Translations under genes and position numbers: made by a program | NCBI GenBank assembly: GCA_902767225.1 | Contig: CACXGN010000020.1 | Span: 62,001 to 126,000 of the forward strand | Length of the DNA stretch: 64,000 bases | DNA from: an uncultured Eubacteriales bacterium | GTDB taxonomy: Bacteria; Bacillota; Clostridia; Christensenellales; Borkfalkiaceae | Direction of reading: 5' to 3' | Part shown: positions 61,969-64,000 of the stretch, piece by piece | How positions within the stretch are numbered: position 1 is the stretch's first letter | How the letters are laid out: each line of letters starts with the position of its first letter | Notes under the pieces: model-generated | The model's input: the letters and a program-made list of their open reading frames with translations, nothing else | Databases searched by the model: none | What the model was told of the DNA's origin: nothing

Positions 61969-62076
61969 CGACCTTTGCCCCTGCGGTAGCGGAAAGAAGT
62001 ATAAAAACTGTTGCGGTAAAGAGAACTAAAAAGGTATAACGGCGGTCGTTTCTGCCGTAGAGAGCGGAGCGAACGT
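61967..62076 (+). pseudogene. Orphan copy of the secA 3' end (110-bp direct repeat, copy 2)
   Basis: Encodes [20 protein letters not shown] and a stop, identical in amino acids to the SecA C-terminus, but with no start codon in frame and separated from secA by its stop. Six base differences from copy 1 lie in the coding part and all are synonymous (such as TTG/CTT, CCA/CCC, TGT/TGC); three more lie after the stop. The 59 bp between the copies hold the three-way-junction palindrome. Confidence 0.85.
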
Positions 62077-62105
62077 GGGTAAAAACGGTAACAAAAAATA
62101 TTATT

Positions 62106-62399
62106 ATGCCATCGTCGAAAGAATATAAAGATTTTATATTAGAACAACTTGAACTTTCATGTGATATAAGTTGCAAACCTATGATGGGTGAGTATCTTTT
62201 GTATAAAGAAGGTTTACTTTTCGGCGGGATATACGATAATAGGCTTTTGGTAAAAATAACTAAAACCAACGATAAATTCGCTCTTATAAAGCAGTTGCCG
62301 TATAGCGGCGCAAAGCCGATGTATTTAATTGAAGACGTTGACGATAAAAAGCAGTTACAAGATATAATAAACGCCACGGTATCGGGGCTTAAAAAATAA
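62106..62399 (+). CDS. TfoX/Sxy N-terminal-domain protein
   Basis: A 97-aa protein matching the TfoX N-terminal domain: SSKEYKDFILEQL, KPMMGEYLLYKEG, GGIYDNRLLVKI and GAKPMYLIEDVDDKKQL. In Gammaproteobacteria TfoX/Sxy activates competence genes; in Firmicutes the single-domain form has no proven role. The start has no visible ribosome-binding site. It lies between the duplicated secA tail and prfB. Confidence 0.85.
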   Translation: MPSSKEYKDFILEQLELSCDISCKPMMGEYLLYKEGLLFGGIYDNRLLVKITKTNDKFALIKQLPYSGAKPMYLIEDVDDKKQLQDIINATVSGLKK

Positions 62400-62426
62400 A
62401 AACGGTTAAACCATAAAAGGTGAAAT

Positions 62427-63528
62427 ATGTTAAAAACCGAAGAGTATAGACTCAAAATAAAAGAATTAAAAGGTATCTTACAAGAGACGGGACACTCTCT
62501 TTGACGTCGATAGGTTAAGAAAAGAATTATCCGAAAAGACTGCGGAGTCCGAAAAACCCGAAGTCTATTTAGACCTTGAAAAATCCCAGAAGATATCCAA
62601 AGAGATAGCAAGCATCACTTCTAAACTCGAAAAATTCGAGAAGGCTGAAAAGACCGTGAACGACACGGCAGACGTTATAGACCTAGCCGAAGAAGAGAAC
62701 GACGAAGAACTTTTTTCCGAGATCGATTCGGCGCTATCGGACGTTGAAAAAACGATCGAAGAAATGCGCCTTAACGCACTTTTAACCGGCAAATACGATA
62801 ACCTTAACGCAATTTTAACGCTGCATGCGGGCGCGGGCGGAACGGAGGCTTGCGACTGGACGGAAATGCTTTATCGCATGTATATTTGCTATGCGGAAAA
62901 GAGCGGCTATACCATAACCGAACTGGATAGATTAGACGGCGACGAAGCAGGCATAAAATCCGTTTCCTTTAAGGTGGAAGGCGAATATGCATACGGATAT
63001 TTAAAGGCGGAAAAGGGCGTGCACAGGCTTGTCCGTATATCTCCTTTCGACGCGAACAAAAGAAGACATACTTCTTTTTCTTCACTCGAAGTTATGCCTG
63101 AAATTATCGACGACGAAGAGATAAAGGTAAACCCCGAAGATCTTCGTATAGATACTTATAGAAGTAGCGGTGCTGGCGGTCAGCACATCAACAAGACCGA
63201 CTCCGCAATAAGAATAACGCATATTCCTACGGGGATTGTCGTCGCGTGCCAAAACGAGCGCAGCCAAACGCAGAATAAAGAAATGGCTATGCGTATGCTG
63301 ATAAGTAAACTTTTGGAAAAGCGCGAAGAAGAACGTATGGAGCGCGATCAGGATATAAAGGGTGAAATCAAAAAGATCGAGTGGGGCAGCCAGATAAGAA
63401 GTTACGTGTTCTGTCCGTATACGCTCGTTAAAGACCATAGAACGGGTTACGAAATAGCAGACGTAAACTCGGTAATGAACGGCAATATACAAGGCTTTAT
63501 AAACGATTATCTTAAAAAGTCGCAATGA
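62427..63528 (+). CDS. prfB: Peptide chain release factor 2, with programmed +1 frameshift
   Basis: RF2 recognises UGA and UAA and releases the peptide. The frame runs from the ATG at 62427 (RBS AAAGGTG) for 25 codons to CTT (62499-62501), then TGA (62502-62504). A +1 slip at CTTTGAC continues at GAC (62503) to the stop at 63528, giving 366 aa with the normal RF2 junction LDVDRL. Codon-recognition tripeptide SPF is in RISPFDAN, and the catalytic GGQ is in SSGAGGQHINKT. The stop overlaps the tsaD ATG. Confidence 0.97.
62489..62505 (+). promoter_or_regulatory. RF2 autoregulatory frameshift site
   Basis: CTT-TGA-C slip site. The usual upstream AGGGGG element, 3 bases before CTT, is replaced by ACGGGA, whose GGG (62489-62491) stands 7 bases before CTT. 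Low RF2 activity lets the ribosome pause at TGA and slip, raising RF2 production. Confidence 0.85.
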
Positions 63529-64000
63529 ACTATTTTGAAAGTATTAAAAGTCAACCTATAAAAGAAGATCCGCTGATCTTGGGAATAGAAACTTCTTGTG
63601 ACGAAACGGCTGTTTCCGTCGTAAAAAGCGGAAGAAAAATCGTTTCAGACGTAATAATAAGTTCGGCTTACCGCCACGCGGAATTCGGCGGCGTAGTGCC
63701 GGAGATAGCGTCACGCATGCATACTACGGCGATACTTAACGCTACCGAAAAAGCGCTAAAAGACGCAAACGTCACGTTTTCGGATATAGACGCAATAGCG
63801 GTAACCGAGGGCGCAGGGCTAATCGGCGCACTTTTAGTCGGCGTGTCCTTTGCCAAGGCGCTGGCGTTTTCACTAAATAAGCCGCTTATTCCCGTAAGCC
63901 ATATAAGGGGGCACGTCGCCGCGGCATACCTTGCGGACGAAAACTTAAAGCCACCCTTTATTTCGGTTTTATGTAGCGGCGGGCATACTGCAATTATCGC
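63525..64000 (+). CDS. tsaD: tRNA threonylcarbamoyladenosine synthesis protein TsaD (5' part)
   Basis: Runs off the right edge after about 158 codons. TsaD transfers threonylcarbamoyl to A37 of ANN-decoding tRNAs, with TsaB and TsaE. Seen are LGIETSCDETAVSVV, HAEFGGVVPEIASR, TEGAGLIGALLVG, the metal-binding HIRGHVAAAY and the ASKHA piece LCSGGHT. The ATG at 63525 overlaps the prfB stop (ATGA). There is an N-terminal extension of about 19 residues before the conserved core. Confidence 0.96.
   Translation, partial: MNYFESIKSQPIKEDPLILGIETSCDETAVSVVKSGRKIVSDVIISSAYRHAEFGGVVPEIASRMHTTAILNATEKALKDANVTFSDIDAIAVTEGAGLIGALLVGVSFAKALAFSLNKPLIPVSHIRGHVAAAYLADENLKPPFISVLCSGGHTAII

Noticed and set aside
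61742-62611. Minus-strand open frame of 289 codons across the secA end, TfoX-like gene and prfB start
   Set aside because: Its internal repeat is only the antisense of the duplicated secA tail. It is antisense to genes with clear motifs and has no family pattern.

Overview
The window looks like a chromosomal segment of an anaerobic, low-to-mid GC Gram-positive bacterium of the Clostridia, most likely an uncultured gut lineage. I infer this from the order ffh-rpsP-khpA-rimM-trmD, a complete Rnf operon in the clostridial order C-D-G-E-A-B, a reverse rubrerythrin, an operon-encoded polyamine importer, and very large BspA/InlB-type repeat lipoproteins. No rRNA, tRNA, CRISPR array, prophage or replication origin was seen.

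Layout. 1-18.8 kb (+) is a long run of housekeeping genes: ffh(3' part)-rpsP-khpA-rimM-trmD-rbgA-rnhB-yraN, then rplS with its own promoter and leader hairpin, a PMT-type membrane glycosyltransferase, comM-dprA-topA-trmFO-hslV-hslU-hisS-rseC-like-glyA-asnA. 18.9-20.2 kb is a foreign-looking block with one lipoprotein gene and several large hairpins. It sits between two exactly complementary 16-nt arms that look like the halves of one former bidirectional terminator. 20.2-27.6 kb (-) is the Rnf operon, headed by a 12-TM protein of unknown function, a NusG domain II protein and a Gx-transporter/HepI-like protein. 27.8-33.6 kb (+) holds an RNA methyltransferase, galE, nadE, reverse rubrerythrin, a fakA-like fragment and a hexapeptide acyltransferase. 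33.6-46.7 kb is the accessory part: a small ribbon-helix-helix gene divergent from a 1037-aa repeat lipoprotein, a small leucine-rich-repeat protein, an unusual IMP dehydrogenase, and a 2435-aa repeat lipoprotein. 46.8-52.3 kb (+) is a polyamine regulator-importer operon (XRE-cupin regulator, potA, potB, potC, potD). 52.3-56.9 kb (-) is a heterodimeric ABC exporter followed by a PflX-like radical SAM protein. 57.2-64 kb (+) is metK-comFC-secA, a duplicated secA tail, a TfoX-like gene, prfB with a programmed +1 frameshift, and the 5' part of tsaD.

How it works together. Rnf couples ferredoxin oxidation to NAD+ reduction and ion export. Reverse rubrerythrin handles oxidative stress. The two repeat lipoproteins are probably surface adhesins or binding proteins. 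The Pot operon imports spermidine/putrescine under a regulator that has two inverted-repeat candidate operators in its own promoter.

The least ordinary signals are: (1) the 110-bp duplication of the secA 3' end, in which all coding differences are synonymous, resembling a pair of attachment sites; (2) the block inserted into a convergent terminator; (3) two homologous, unrecognised domains of about 220 aa nested within the leucine-rich repeats of the 2435-aa protein; (4) a ribbon-helix-helix gene sharing a back-to-back promoter with an adhesin gene. No homology searches were possible. Family names rest on motifs and remembered family sequences.
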